A stretch of DNA of 64,000 nucleotides from Panagrolaimus kolymaensis. Its lineage: Eukaryota; Nematoda; Chromadorea; Rhabditida; Panagrolaimidae. The notes under the pieces were generated by a model. It was given only the letters and a program-made list of their open reading frames with translations. It was not told where the DNA came from and did no database searches. Positions 1 to 12,814 of the stretch are shown piece after piece (positions within the stretch are counted from its first letter, which is position 1; the number at the start of each line of letters is the position of its first letter). The position numbers and the translations under genes are program-made. Location of the stretch: NCBI GenBank assembly GCA_028622995.1, contig JAJQJQ010000034.1:1054001-1118000 (forward strand), read 5' to 3'.

Positions 1-3000
1 TATGGAATTGGATCAAATTCAAACCAATCAATAATAAATTTAGCTGGATATACTGTTACCCATACAGATACCGCAGTAACAATTAATAAAGTGACACATA
101 ATGGAATATTACTATATAAAGGTTTTCGATATGGATATGCTTTACTATAAATAATTGCAAGAGTAATATATTGAAAGCATGAAACACAAAAGATTGCTGT
201 GCCTTGCATGGATCGACGATCTTCATCATCGTGGCTCACGGGAATGGCATATGGAATAAACCATGGTTGTTGAGAAGTATAAATAAAAGTAAAAAGCTAA
301 AAAAATTATTCCATCAACTTTGAAACTGAAAAAAAGAAAGTTATAAAAAAATTACTTGAAAAGCTCCAATAATAATTAATTGTCCTATTATTGAAAGCAT
401 TGAAGCAAGTGATAATAAGCGAGTGGGTGGAGGAGTATGAGATAATTTTTCATATGCTGGTGTATAACCAAAGAATACTGCCACCATTGTAATTAGCCCC
501 AAATCGATATACAAAAACTAAAAATAATAATTTGAAGCAACAAAAAATTATTTTAAAAAACATACTTGAAAATCAGCTAAATTTGTATTGAGCCAATAAA
601 GTTGCATAATGGTTAAAAATTGAGTTAACGAATACCCGGCCATATATTTAAAAATTCCAAATGAAGTTACCAATGCTGCTCGACCTTCTCGAATTACATT
701 AGGCACACATCGAATATCGGCAACTTTGGATGTAAATGGTGCAGCAATGGATGCTTCAGCTTCCGAAAGACTAATTCCAGCATGAGCTGCTTTTAATGCA
801 GCACAATCATTTGCTCCATCTCCGCACATGGCCACGGTATAATCAACTTCTTGAAGTTTATTAACCAAAAGTTGCTTTTGATCGGGTGACATTCGAGCAA
901 AAACATCACAAACACAAACTAATCTTTCAATTAAATCAGGATACTCATCACAAATTATTGCAAATGTTGGTCCTGCGATAGCTAAATGATATGATGAAGC
1001 TATAAGATTTCCAGCTTCAAGTTCGTGATCGTGAATATTTGATAAATTATCAAATTCCACCACTTCTTCACTGGATGAAACTGATTGGCGGAGAATAAGT
1101 TGGGTTCGGCCATCTTTACGAACTTTATTTGTTTTATCAAGAAGGAATGCTCGCTTATTTGGTCGAATGATGCCACATTCACGTGCCACACTCATGGCAG
1201 TTAGAAGATTATCTCCTGTAACCATGATAGTTCGAATTCGAGCTCTAAAAAAATTTAAAATTTAAACTTTGTTATACAAAAATATAAAAAAAACCTTGTA
1301 AGTTGATTAATTACACCCAAAGTTTGTTTTTTCACTCGATTTTCCATTACAATTAAACCCAACATAGTTAATCCACATTCAATGGCTTCTCTTTTAGCTC
1401 GTTGAGTTTTAACATAACTCATATTAAATTCTTTTTTAGCTACTGCAATTAACCGATATCCATGTTGAGCATATCGATTAACCACATCCAAATAATCTAT
1501 GGGAATGTTTTCCTCATCACAAAGCGAAGCAATCATTTCGGGCGCGCCTTTAACATATAAATGTTGCTTTTGACTTGCTTCAGCTGGGTTATGAACAATT
1601 ACAGCCATACGTTGAAGGGAAGAACTAAAAGTGAATTGTCGAATGATAGCTAATTCAGTATCAGATTGGCTTCCAAAATGTGCTACGGGTGATCGAACAA
1701 CTGTAGGTTGAAGCATATCATATCGAGCTGTTTCATCTACAGATGCTTCAGGTTGAATTTCATCCATAATCCATCCAGTTTTACGGAATAAAATTAAATC
1801 CAATGGATCTCCACAAAGTTCATTGTCAATTCTAAAAAAAATATTTATGTAAATTTTACTCCAAAGAATGGGAATTTAAACGAACGTAGTCAAACTATGA
1901 CAAGTTGCAACAGCTTTAAGTAATTCTCCTTCATGAGGAAGTTCATCAATATGGAATTCATTCGCCTCTAATCCGAATGCTGGCTTTCTTTCAGGATCTG
2001 AACCTCGATTAAATACAGCTCTCAAACAATAAAAATCTAAGCCATCTTCAGTGAGGGTTCCAGTTTTATCAAAGCACACCTAAAATCAATCTTCGTATTT
2101 AAAAAATCCACCAATTATAACTAATTTTTAATTACCGTGTTAATAGCGCCGCAAGTATTAATTGTTGATGGTGATATGCAAAATATTTGTTTAGCTCGCA
2201 ATCTCATTTGAGCAGCTAAAATTCCAATACTCATAGCTGCAGGCAAAGCAGGAGGAACCACGATCGTAATAATATCGAGGGAACGCAAAATAATTTTTCT
2301 TGTATCTGATCCTCTCACAATCATAATAACTATGGTATATGCAAATCCTATGGCTGCAATGCAAGCTAAAAATCCAACAAATTTGAATAAATCTTTTGTA
2401 AATCGGAAGTCCACGGGTTTTGGATACATAATAGAGCGAACAAGTTGACCTTTAAGGGTAGAATATGCAGTTCGAAGAACCACTGCAGATACAGGCTTTC
2501 CACTATAATATCGAGTTTGTAAAACTTGAGTTCCACAAAAAAGAATATGTTTTGAATGCTCTTTGAAAGATAAAATCTCTATATCTTCTCCATGAGATTC
2601 TGGTAAAGCAACTTTAGTAACAGGAACGGATTCACCAGTAAGCATGGATTCATTAACTATCACTGTACCATTCATAAGAATGGCATCGCATTGTAAAACG
2701 CAACCATGAGGAGGAATATTTAAAATATCACCGGGAACAAGGGTATCGCTACTAACAGTTAAGGTTTGACCATTTCGTCTGACTTGAATCGTATCCAACG
2801 AATGAACCATACTTCGAAGTTTACGTTCTTGTCGACGAGTTTGAAAAATATCCATGGTTATTGACATCAACGACATTAAAACAATGATTGAAGCATAATA
2901 CGCGTAATTATCGTTATACCAAACTAGCACACTAAAAAATATATTATATTTTAAAGTTTTCTTAATTTTTGAGAGTTAAAAAAGTTTTACCTATAAATTT

Positions 3001-3986
3001 GAAAAATATAAAAAGGCGAAATAACTTCTTTAAAAAGTAGCACAAAAATAGGTTTAAGTTTAACATCAATAATATTTCGACCATACACGATATTTCTATT
3101 ACCCCAGTCATCATCATTAAGTCCATTGCCATCTTCAAAAAGATGATGAAAATGATCCAAAGAAATCTAAAATTGAAAAATATGAAATTGGATTAACTTT
3201 AAAAGTGAGTAATTACATTGGCTTCTAAATCTTGGATGGTCATAAATTTATTTTCAGTGGTATGCCAAAGATATGTAAGTTTTCGATAAGTAAAAAATCG
3301 TGCATAATCAACTTCAAGAGTTCCACCAAGACCATTAGGAACTCTTAATTTTTTGCCAGTTTTAGTCATCATTAATTTAACCGGACGAAACACAGTATTT
3401 TGATGATCATCACTAAAAAATATATATATAAATATATTCATTTTAAAGCTTTTGTAAAAAATTTGTGAGCTTACTGAACAAGTATATATTCTGCTGCAGA
3501 TAAAGCACATTTATCTGATGTACACCGAACTTTCCATAATGGATACCAGTAAAATAATAATTGTAATATACCCAATGTTATGACACTTCCTATGTATACA
3601 AAAACCTGCAAAAGCACTTTCATTACAGACTAAAAAACTTAGTAAAATATAATTACTTTTTTTGTAAAATTTTCTTGATAACCATATAAATCTATTGTTT
3701 CATCCACGGATGTTATAGTCATATGATGTTCCGTATTAAAATGAGGTAAAGAAGTTCCCTCAAGTTCATCGAGATCAGTAAGCGAATGTGCATGATACAC
3801 AACGGATGGAGAATTATTATGATTATTATGTGTTGCCGCTGTCATCGTTGTTGCACCGTATCTTCTTCTCGACGAAGTCGATGCAGCGGAACCCCGTCTC
3901 ACCGTATCCGGTGATGGTAATGGACTAAAATCAGGTGAATTGTCGGTGGCGTTGTTTTGGAGGAGTGGAACAACTTCTTCACTCAT
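1..3986 (-). CDS. P5B-type cation-transporting ATPase (ATP13A2/CATP-like), 3' end outside window
   Basis: Integral membrane P-type ATPase of the P5B subfamily; animal members act in late endosomes and lysosomes and are linked to polyamine and cation export. I read ten exons on the minus strand: 3986-3657, 3605-3475, 3412-3217, 3166-2991, 2931-2136, 2079-1886, 1831-1295, 1244-566, 516/517-356 and 296-1, the last one open at the window edge. Motifs seen: TGES actuator loop, the P5B membrane signature PPALP, phosphorylation motif DKTGTLT, nucleotide-binding KGAPE, and GDGAND in the hinge. The N-terminus is a long Ser/Thr-rich cytosolic tail, followed by a hydrophobic hairpin typical of P5B pumps. 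ATG at 3986 (MSEEVV) is chosen because the frame further upstream has no ATG. C. elegans has three P5B paralogues (catp-5, -6, -7); I cannot tell which this matches. Confidence 0.93.
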
Positions 3987-6396
3987 TTTTGGGAAGATTT
4001 TTGAGATCAAATATTATTTTCAGAAAATATAAGTTAAAATTTTTTAGCAAAGCAATAATATATCTTTTTTGCTGCGAGATTAGGCCAAATAATATCCTAT
4101 CAGCATTTCGTTAGAGAAAAAAATGATTTTTGAAAGAGCAGGCAGCAATATTTTAATTGTATCAACAAAAAGTTTTTTTCTCCTTTTCGTCGTCGATTTT
4201 TTGTTCTTATCTCTATTTTTTTTCTTCTGACTTTTTTTTGTCAGTACGCGCGCAAAAAAAAAAAAAAAATGGAAAAGGATTGATTTGAAAAAGGTTAAAA
4301 CAAATTTGCCAAATATATAATTGTTGACCTACCTTAGCGAACGATGAAGACGACGCACAACAACAACGCCGGAATGTGGCTAATCAACAATAAAATATGG
4401 ATGGATGAAGTTGTTCTTTTCCCAATAAAGGAAATATGGAATATAATAAATGAATGAAATGTTAGCGAATTGCCGATTTATTTACGGAGCCTTGCAAGAT
4501 AAGTTCTTGCTGGCTCATTGGAGGTTAAAAAATCCGTTAAATTTAATTGGATTCCCTCCTCCTTCGATTTAATTAAATTTAATTCAAAGTTTTTTCTAAA
4601 AAGTAAGTTTTTTTTGTTGTTGCTTCTTTTTGTTGGCATATAAAATATTATTACGACAATAAAAATATAACAGAAAATCATTCAATCGAGTGAATTTTTT
4701 TTCCAAAACAAAATACAATAAATTTTGTCAAAAAATTAGACCATGCTTCATTTCTCAACAAAATTCTATTTTTTTACAACTATCTCCTCTTTTGTACTCA
4801 ATAATAAAAAAACTCGCAAGCGAAAAAACGATGGACAATAAAAAATCCACGTGCAATAATTAGAAGATGATAAAAAAAAGATGCTGGTAAAGCAGTAACA
4901 GCAAAAACAATGTTTTAAAGAATGAAGACTAAAAAGAATTGTTATCAGAAATCGAATAAAGAAAATTTTTAAGACTTTTTTCTTCGACGACGACGGAGAC
5001 ACTGTTGTTCTTTCGCCTAAATGTTTTTTCTCGTTCATTCTTTCCTTCCTTCTGCTTCTTGATTGAGAAAACATTAAAGATTGAAATATAAAAAGCTAGC
5101 GATAATTTAAAAAGCATGAAAAAAAGAAAAAAGAAAAAACTATTATCTAACGATAAATTCTGTCGTTCGACACGGATATACATATATCGCTGACATTTAG
5201 GCCCATACATATTCAGAAGATTATCCTATTCGAGTCTGGCCCAAAAAATCAAAAAAAAATGTCTGTAGAAAAATGATCAGAACCACCTTTTTTTTACAAT
5301 TTTTTATATACTAAATTAATCGTTTTTTAAAGCTAAAGTTGAATAAAAAAAATTAAAGTTCATAGATGTAACAACGATCATCATCACTTAGGCGATGGAC
5401 ATAACATAAATAAAATCAAAGCGCTTTTTTACATTTTCTTTCTCTTCATCTTTTTTTTACAGCAGCCTTGGTTTCCAAAACACAAAAAATATAAATCAAA
5501 GAAAAGAAAAATATCCTAAAAAGCAACAACAATAATGAAAATCGTGAGAAAGTTCAAAAAATTCTTTTGTTTAAACCAGTGACTAATAACAATTTTTTTT
5601 GGAAGAAAAATATCCGAAAATATGAATCATTTCTTTGAAACTCAATCTAAATTTTTCTTAAATAAAGGTTGTGAGAAAAACCTTTCAAAAAATTTTTAAA
5701 TGAAAAACTTAGGCCAAATATTTTTGACAAAACTGTGATACCTTGATGCTGGTAATAGTATTAGCAATCTGACTAACGTTAAGCAGCAGCTTTAAACTTG
5801 AAAAATGCAATATGTTCGTGTCAAGACTTGATATTATTTTAAGTTTAATTGCTTTAAAATATTTTATTATTCATAAATATTGCAAAATATTGCAGCATCA
5901 TGATAGAATTTGGCCTTTACGGGAAAAATGTGATTCATAAAAAAATGCAAGAAAATATACGTCAAAAAATTTTTTGGATCAATTGATTTTTTAGAATTTT
6001 GTAATCAAAGATTTGTAAAAGCAAATTGATTATTTATATGCAAATAAATTTTACAGAATTAATTAAAAATTGATAATTCATTTTTATAAAAGTTTTTTCT
6101 TTGACCTCATTAACTTGCTTCAGAGATAGTGGAGTTGAGTCGCGACACATTTGCATTTATTTATTTTTTTCAACACAAAAAAGCAGCAATCTAGTATTCT
6201 TTATTTTTTCAAAAAATAATTCTCAACGCGATTTCCCTGCACATCAAAGCTGACTGGTTGGCCGACGTCGCATAACGAGCGGCTTGCTGCTTAGTCTACG
6301 TCGTCGGAAGTCCTTCTTTTTATTTCTATCTTCCAACTTTCATTAAATTGCTTAAATTTTAAAATATTTTTTTAGACTAACTTTGGTAAAATAAAC
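3987..6396. other. Divergent intergenic region between the P5B ATPase and the HYOU1-type chaperone gene
   Basis: About 2.4 kb of AT-rich DNA separating two start codons that face away from each other, so it should hold both promoters. Open frames here are short and lysine/phenylalanine-rich, as expected from A/T homopolymers. A less AT-rich patch near 6245-6310 has two ACGT cores, including a GACGTC palindrome. That could suit bZIP factors of the unfolded protein response, but this is only a guess. A probable trans-splice acceptor (TTTTTTTAG) ends at 6375, 21 nt upstream of the chaperone ATG. Confidence 0.5.
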
Positions 6397-9374
6397 ATGA
6401 TTTTGTTACATAGATTATCTTTGTCTTTATGCCTTTCAGCTTTAGTGCTGTTTTTATCTTTTGGCGGCACAGGTATGAAATTTTAGTGGTACTTCCTTGC
6501 TTTAATGAAAGAATAAATTTTTTTTAAGATGCTGCCCTTGCTGCAATGTCAGTGGATTTTGGATCACAATTTCTTAAAATCGGTCTAGTCAAACCTGGTA
6601 TTCCTATGGAAACCATTTTAAATAAAGAATCTCAACGTAAAACTGCAAATCTTATTGCCTTTCATAATTGTGAACGGTATTTTGGTGAACTTGCTTTGCA
6701 AATGGTAAAAAATTTTAATCCCCTTAAAACTTGCTTTTACCTCGCAGTTTTGTAGAGTTACAAACATCCTGAAAGAGTTATTCCATATATCACTGATCTC
6801 ATTGGAAAACAATTTAATAATCCTATTGTCCAAGAATATATTAAACAATTTCCATATTTAAATGTTACAGAAGATCCTATTCGTGGCACAGCTATTATCC
6901 ATACAAAGTAAGTCCCTTTGGGTAATAAATATTTACTTTCAATGGGTTTACCCCTTTCAGAGATAGTGGATCATTTGATATTGAAACATTAGTTGGAATG
7001 ATACTTTGGAATGCTCGAGATCAAGCTGAAGCATATGGAAAAACTCCAATTCATGATATTGTTATTACCGTTCCTTCATACCTCAATCAAGCTGAACGTC
7101 AATCAATCGTTAAAGCAACTGAAATTGCAGGTTTATCCCTTCTTCAAATTATGTCTGATGCTGGGGCAGCTGCCTTAAATTATGCATTTACTCGTAAAAA
7201 GGATATAACCGAAAAAGCTCAAAACCTTTTAATTTATGATATTGGTGCATCAAAAACTGTTGCAACCGTAGTTGAACTTAAACTAGCTAAATCAAATGCA
7301 TCTAAAACTTTGGAACCCGTTGTTTCTGTAAAGGGTGTCGGTTATAATCGTAGACTTGGTGGAAGACAATTGACTTTTAAAATTCGAGATTTGCTTGCTG
7401 AAGAATTTACAAAACAACATAAAACTTCGAAAAAGATTACTGAAAATCTACGAGGAATGTCGAAGTTATTAAAAGAAGCTGAACGAGTTAAATACATTTT
7501 ATCTGCCAACGCAGAAACCTTTGCTCAAGTTGAAAGTGTTTTTGAAGATATCGATTTTAAACACAAAGTCAATCGAGACTTTATTACAAATTTATTGACG
7601 GAATATGAAAGTGAATATATGAAACCCGTTTCGGATGCTTTAAAGATGGCTGAATTGAATGTGGATAATATCGACCAAGTTATTCTCTTTGGTGCTGGAA
7701 CTCGTATTCCAAGAATCCAGGAAGTTCTTAAAGAATTTTTCAAAGGGTAAATAAATTACTAAAAAAATAAATTTAAAATAATTACTAACGATTTTTTATT
7801 TGTTTCAGAAAAGAACCAAATCGCTTTTTAAATACAGATGAAGCTTCTGCCCTTGGAGCTCTTTACCAAGCTGCACATTTAAGCAAAGGTTTTAAAGTTA
7901 AAATGATTGATGTTCAAGAACTTATTACCTACCCAGTTCAAATTAATTTTGAAACTGCTGGCGTTGGAGATAGCAATGAAATGCGCCGAGTTGATCGTAC
8001 GCTTTTCAGCTATAAAAGTGCTTGGCCAACAAATCGCAAAATTATGACTTTCACTTCTCATTCCTCTGATTTTGTTGTAAACCTTCATTATGGAGCCATC
8101 GATTATCTTTCAAAGGAACAATTGGAAGAATTTGGACCTTTAAATATTACGGATGTTTCTTTTAATGGAATTGTTGAAGCTATCAATAAAAGCATCGATG
8201 CCGATCATGTTTTTAAAGGAATTAAAGCATATTTCCTTATTGATTATTTCGGACTCATTCGGAATGATGGAGCTGAAGTTATTATTGAACAAGTTAAGAA
8301 AAATGCTACCCTCGATTGTAAGCTTTTAAAAAAAATTAATTAATTATTTAAATATGCTTTTTTTGCAGCTATTGTTGAATCAATTGGAAAATTCTTTGGT
8401 TCAGGAACCGAAAAAGAAGAAACTAAAGAAGGTTTAAAAGAAGAAGCAACAACCCAGCCTCCATCTGAATTTGAAACAGAACCAAAGCCATCGGATAGCA
8501 ATGAAAATGCTGAACAAGAAACAAAAGAGGAACAAGAACCCAAAGAAACAACTGAAAAGGCAGCAACAAATAAAACCGAAACAACTGGTGGTACAGTTAA
8601 AAACGAAACCATGCCTCCAGTTAATGAAACTTTGACCAAACCCAAGAAAGATGAAAAGCCAAAGGTTATTAAATCAAAATTGAAGGTTAAACTTTACAGT
8701 AATTTTATTGATTTAAACAAAGCCAACGTTAAAGAATCCAAGAAAATGTAAGTTTCAGGTTAAAGAAATAATATTTCTCATTTTTTATTTTTTATTTTTT
8801 TAGTCTTTCCGTTTTTGAAAAAATTGAACGATTGAAGGCTGAACGCGATGCAACTCATAATGGACTTGAAGCTCGTGTTTATGACCTTAAAGAGCGATTA
8901 CACGATGAAAAATTCTTTTCTTTTGCTCAAGGAAATGAAAAGGAAAATTTGACCCAACTTCTTGAAGCCACAGGAACTTGGCTTGAAGAAGAAGCTGATA
9001 TTTTAACTCCACTCGAAGAACTCCGAGCTAAACAAGCCCCAATTGATGAAATAATTTTTGCCATAGAAAAACGTATCAGAGATCTCATTGAAGCTGAAAT
9101 GAAAAAGAAGAGAGAGGAAGAAGCAAAGAAAAAAGCTGCAAGAGATGCAAAATTAAAAGCTGAAGCAGAAGCTAAGAAAAAATTAGAGGATGAAGCTGCT
9201 GAGAAACTTGCAAATGAAACTGCAACTGCCGCTGCTGAAGAAAAGGTTGTTGAAGATGAGAATAAAGAAGAAGGTGAAACAGCTACCAAAAATGAAAAAA
9301 CCGAAACCATGCCAAACTTTGATGAAACAAATGATCCCGAAAGTAGCGAAGAAAAAGCTCATGAAGAGTTTTAA
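6397..9374 (+). CDS. hyou1: Hypoxia up-regulated protein 1-like ER chaperone (HYOU1/GRP170, Hsp110-Hsp70 family)
   Basis: Large Hsp70-related chaperone and nucleotide exchange factor of the ER lumen, a helper of BiP in protein folding. Seven exons give 882 residues: 6397-6472, 6529-6704, 6756-6907, 6961-7746, 7809-8317, 8369-8747, 8804-9374. The first exon encodes a hydrophobic signal peptide (about residues 1-24). An ATPase domain follows, with VDFGSQ (phosphate 1), [11 protein letters not shown], the degenerate DIGAS in place of DLGGG, and the adenosine-region motif FGAGTRIP. After it come a beta domain, an acidic Glu/Lys/Thr-rich linker (exon 6) and a helical lid with a [10 protein letters not shown] coiled coil. 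The tail reads HEEF, an unusual ER-retrieval-like ending. A trans-splice acceptor ends at 6375 and a poly(A) signal AATAAA lies at 9389. Length fits the family (about 900-1000 residues). Confidence 0.95.
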
Positions 9375-10499
9375 ATTTAACAACAAAAAATAAAATACTG
9401 GTCAAAATTATTATAATTTATATTTATTTTAAAAATTCTTTTTTAATTTATTTGATTTTTGATTTTTTCGTATTTATGCATTAATTTCACTTTCTTTCAT
9501 TGTTGCTGAGTCTTTAATGATGTGATATTCACGGTACACACCTATATTTTCGATCTTCTTCTTATTTTTTTTATATTTGGCGCAAGGGGATTTCGTTCCA
9601 TTGGGGTTGTTTTGTTTCATTATTTTTTAACATCATCAAGCGGGGATTTTGTTGTTGATTTTATTTTAGCTCAAGTCTGTTTAATTTTTGAATATTAATA
9701 ATAAAACGATTTTTTTGAAATTAAAATTTGGCACATGCAACAGAATTTTACATTTTTTTACAATATTACTAGTGTTTTCCAAAATCTGAGAAATAAAAAA
9801 GGCATAAATTATAAGAAATAATTTAAGCGTAAACATTAAATGAGAATTACATGTTTTCTTTTAAAAGTTCACCTGCAACCATAAATTAATAAATGTCATG
9901 CACACTAGCAGCACTGACCAAGGAATTTGGTAAAAGTCCATATTTTAGAAAATTTAAAAAAGTTGTGTGAATTTTAAGTTTTTTTAGATCGAAAAAGCAT
10001 AAAAATACCAACAAAAAAAACATGGATTTGGTTTCATGCAAAAATCAAAAACAAAATCCTTGAAACTTAAATTGTAAGTTTTTAAAATTTGTGTGGCAAT
10101 CAAAAATACACTCTATTCATTTTTTTTTTCTTCTTCCGATGAAGTTTCATAGAACCATACAAAAACCACTACTAGCGATGTTTGACTGACGGGGGTAATC
10201 ACGTTCTTTGTTCAAAAAATGTTATGACGCAGCACAGTGTTTCCTCTAGGTGCCTGCTTTTCTTTTCTTCTTTGTTGGTTGAATATATATAATAAATTAA
10301 TCTGCAAAAAAAAATATATTCTATTCTTTAAAGGTGGTGCGTGTGCGGTAAACAAATTTTTGTTGTTTATTTATTTATTTTTGGAATAAAATTATTTTTT
10401 TTTAATTTTAAATTTTGATATGAAAGTTTTGGAATATATTATTTTAAATCAATAATAAAAAAATAAAGTTTCTTTTTTGTGGAACGAACGAACGAATTA
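9375..10499. other. Intergenic region between the chaperone gene and the MAP kinase kinase gene
   Basis: About 1.1 kb. It starts with the chaperone 3' UTR (AATAAA at 9389-9394) and must include the promoter and 5' UTR of the downstream kinase gene. I see no open frame worth calling, no RNA gene and no clear repeat. Confidence 0.5.
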
Positions 10500-12093
10500 A
10501 TGCGTTCTCGACGACGTCATCATTTTGAACCCTCTCGTCGTCCATCAATTGTTCCACCATTAGCTTTAGATACATTTACTTCACCCAATCGAATTACGGT
10601 TTCTGTGCCATCACTTAGCAACAACAACAGCAGTAATAATAATGGAGATATTAACAACATCAATAATGGAATGGAAACTCCTTCGCCCCAATCAACTACA
10701 ATCTCACCATCTCAGGATTCACGTGTAATTACTTATATGTAAGTTTTTGTAAAAAATTATTTTAAAACTAATAATTATTTCTTTTTTGTTTGCAGGAAAT
10801 TTGTTGAAGTTTTTATGTCAGGAAAATTAATATTTGAAAATCCACATAAAGAATATAAATTTTTGCCAGATGATTTAATAGATTTAGGTGAAATTGGTCG
10901 AGGTCGATTTGGAGTTGTAAATAAAATGGAACATATTAAATCTGGGAGAATTATGGCAATAAAGGTTATTATATTGCATACCAAATTTTAAAAACATAAA
11001 AAATTAAAATATTTTTAGAAAGTTCGAATAACAACCACAACATTTGATGATAATGAAGATAGGAGGTTATTAAAGCAACTCCAAACTGAAGTTAAAACTA
11101 TTCGTGATGCAGCAACTTGTAAAGAAGTTGTATCGTTTTATGGTGTAACTTTTAAGGAAGTAAGTTTTAAAGGAAAATTAAACAAAAGCTTAAAATAATA
11201 ATTCACATTTTAGGGTGATTGCATGATTTGCATGGAACTCATGGACATTTCTTTGGAAAGAATGTACAAAACTGTTAGAAGAATGGGAAATAAATTTAGT
11301 GAAGAAGTTTTAGGAATTGTTGGAGTCACGGTAAGATAGAAAGAATATTACCCATGAAACAAAACTAAAACCAATAAAATTTTAGGTTCTAAAAGCTTTA
11401 AATTGTTTAAAAAAGCTCAAAGGAATTATGCACAGAGGTAATTTTAAAATTTAAAAAGTGATGATTTTTTAAGCTTTTTTTGTAGATGTGAAGCCATCCA
11501 ATATTTTATTATCTCTTAAAGGTGAAGTAAAATTATGCGATTTTGGCATCTCCGGTTATTTGGAAAATTCTATAGCTAAAACCAAAGATGTTGGTTGTCG
11601 TCCATATATGGCGGTATGTCTAATAACTAATACATATAAGCCAAAGCAATTTACACTTTTTTTAGCCTGAACGTTTAACCGGTTCTCCAGATGGATATGA
11701 TATTCGTGCAGATGTATGGAGTTTAGGAATTAGCATGGTAACGATGCCTTTGCTTTTATTTTCTCAATTCTTCATTTGGTTTATTATTTTTAGATTGAAG
11801 TTGCAAGAATGCATTTCCCTTATAATAATTTTGATGAACAATCTGTTTTTGCTCAAATTAAACAAGTTGTATATGGTGATCCACAAATATTAACAGCTAA
11901 AGATGGATTTTCACCTAAAATTGTTAATTTTGTTAATGAATGCTTAACTAAAGAAGTTAGCGATCGGCCAAATTTTCTAATGCTCATGGAAACAGATTTT
12001 TATTTACATTTTAATCAAATACCAAACAAAACGAGTATAATTCAAAAAAATCTTTCTACTTTATATAATTTTGATAAAAGCGCTTTTAGTTAA
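10500..12093 (+). CDS. mkk-4: Dual-specificity MAP kinase kinase, MKK4 type
   Basis: Protein kinase that phosphorylates Thr and Tyr in MAP kinases; MKK4 relatives activate JNK and p38 in stress signalling. Eight exons give 405 residues: 10500-10738, 10796-10964, 11019-11159, 11214-11330, 11386-11437, 11486-11613, 11666-11737, 11794-12093. Residues 1 to about 95 are a Ser/Asn-rich leader. The kinase domain has GRGRFGVV (glycine loop), AIKK (ATP lysine), HRDVKPSN (catalytic loop), DFG, activation-loop sites in NSIAKT, YMAPER, and the DVWSLG helix. The SIAKT loop and the C-terminal stretch VVYGDP...FVNECLTK fit MKK4 better than MKK3/6 (SVAKT) or MKK7. The reading frame also runs upstream from a GTG, but the first ATG is at 10500. 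The assignment within the MKK3/4/6 group rests on memory of the human proteins; sek-1 is the alternative. Confidence 0.9.
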
Positions 12094-12814
12094 AGGAAAT
12101 TATTTATTAGTATTTTTTTACCGTAGCCCTATATTATTTGTGATAACTTTTTTTTAACTTCTTGTATGTATTAAAATTAACTCGGGTCATAACTTCCAAG
12201 CACTCGTGGAGGAAAAAACCAAACCACTGTTCACCAGCAACGATAGAAGTTTGAGCTGGCTCTCAACTAAAAAACTTTAAAAAATTTCAATAAAAAAAAC
12301 TTAAAAAATCTAAAAGTTTTTTGAGTTTGATTTAAACAATAAAAGCAATATTTCTTTTTTTCCTCAACATTTGCTTCATTTTGAATAGTCTCTTTTCGTC
12401 GTGCTCGTGTATGTGTACAATATATATTTTTATTTTTGACTTTTGTTGTTGATAAATAGTTTAGTTTTAAGAAAAAAAATAATAAAAATAATAAAAAGTC
12501 AAAAACCTTTTATAATCTCTGTCTTTTTTCAACAACTACAAATTAATTTTCCTTCTTTTTTTGCTGATTTTGTAAGTATTTATATACGCATCCATGGCAA
12601 AAAAAGGAAGAGGGAAAAACAAGTAAACAAATGAACGAATAAGAAAGAAAAAATAAGGAATGGAATAACAAACAAATTTTTTAGGATAAGTAGGGTTTAA
12701 AAAAAATAATAATAACAATAATAACATCTTCTTTTTTAAAGAAAAAATAATAACAAAAAAATATATACACACACTTTTGCACATACATGGCTGATATGAA
12801 AATGAGAGTCAAAC
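12094..12814. other. Tail-to-tail intergenic region between kinase and chitinase genes
   Basis: About 720 bp holding the 3' UTRs of two convergent genes. Stretches such as 12180-12265 are less AT-rich than their surroundings, but I find no convincing gene or hairpin in them. The rest is A/T homopolymer and short microsatellite-like sequence. Confidence 0.45.

Noticed and set aside
6245..6310. ACGT-containing patch as a defined unfolded-protein-response element
   Set aside because: Core ACGT motifs are present, but no full consensus can be demonstrated by eye, so it is mentioned only as part of the intergenic description.
8927..9310. 127-codon minus-strand frame rich in Ser, Phe and Ala
   Set aside because: Antisense shadow of the Glu/Lys/Ala-rich coiled coil of the HYOU1-type gene.
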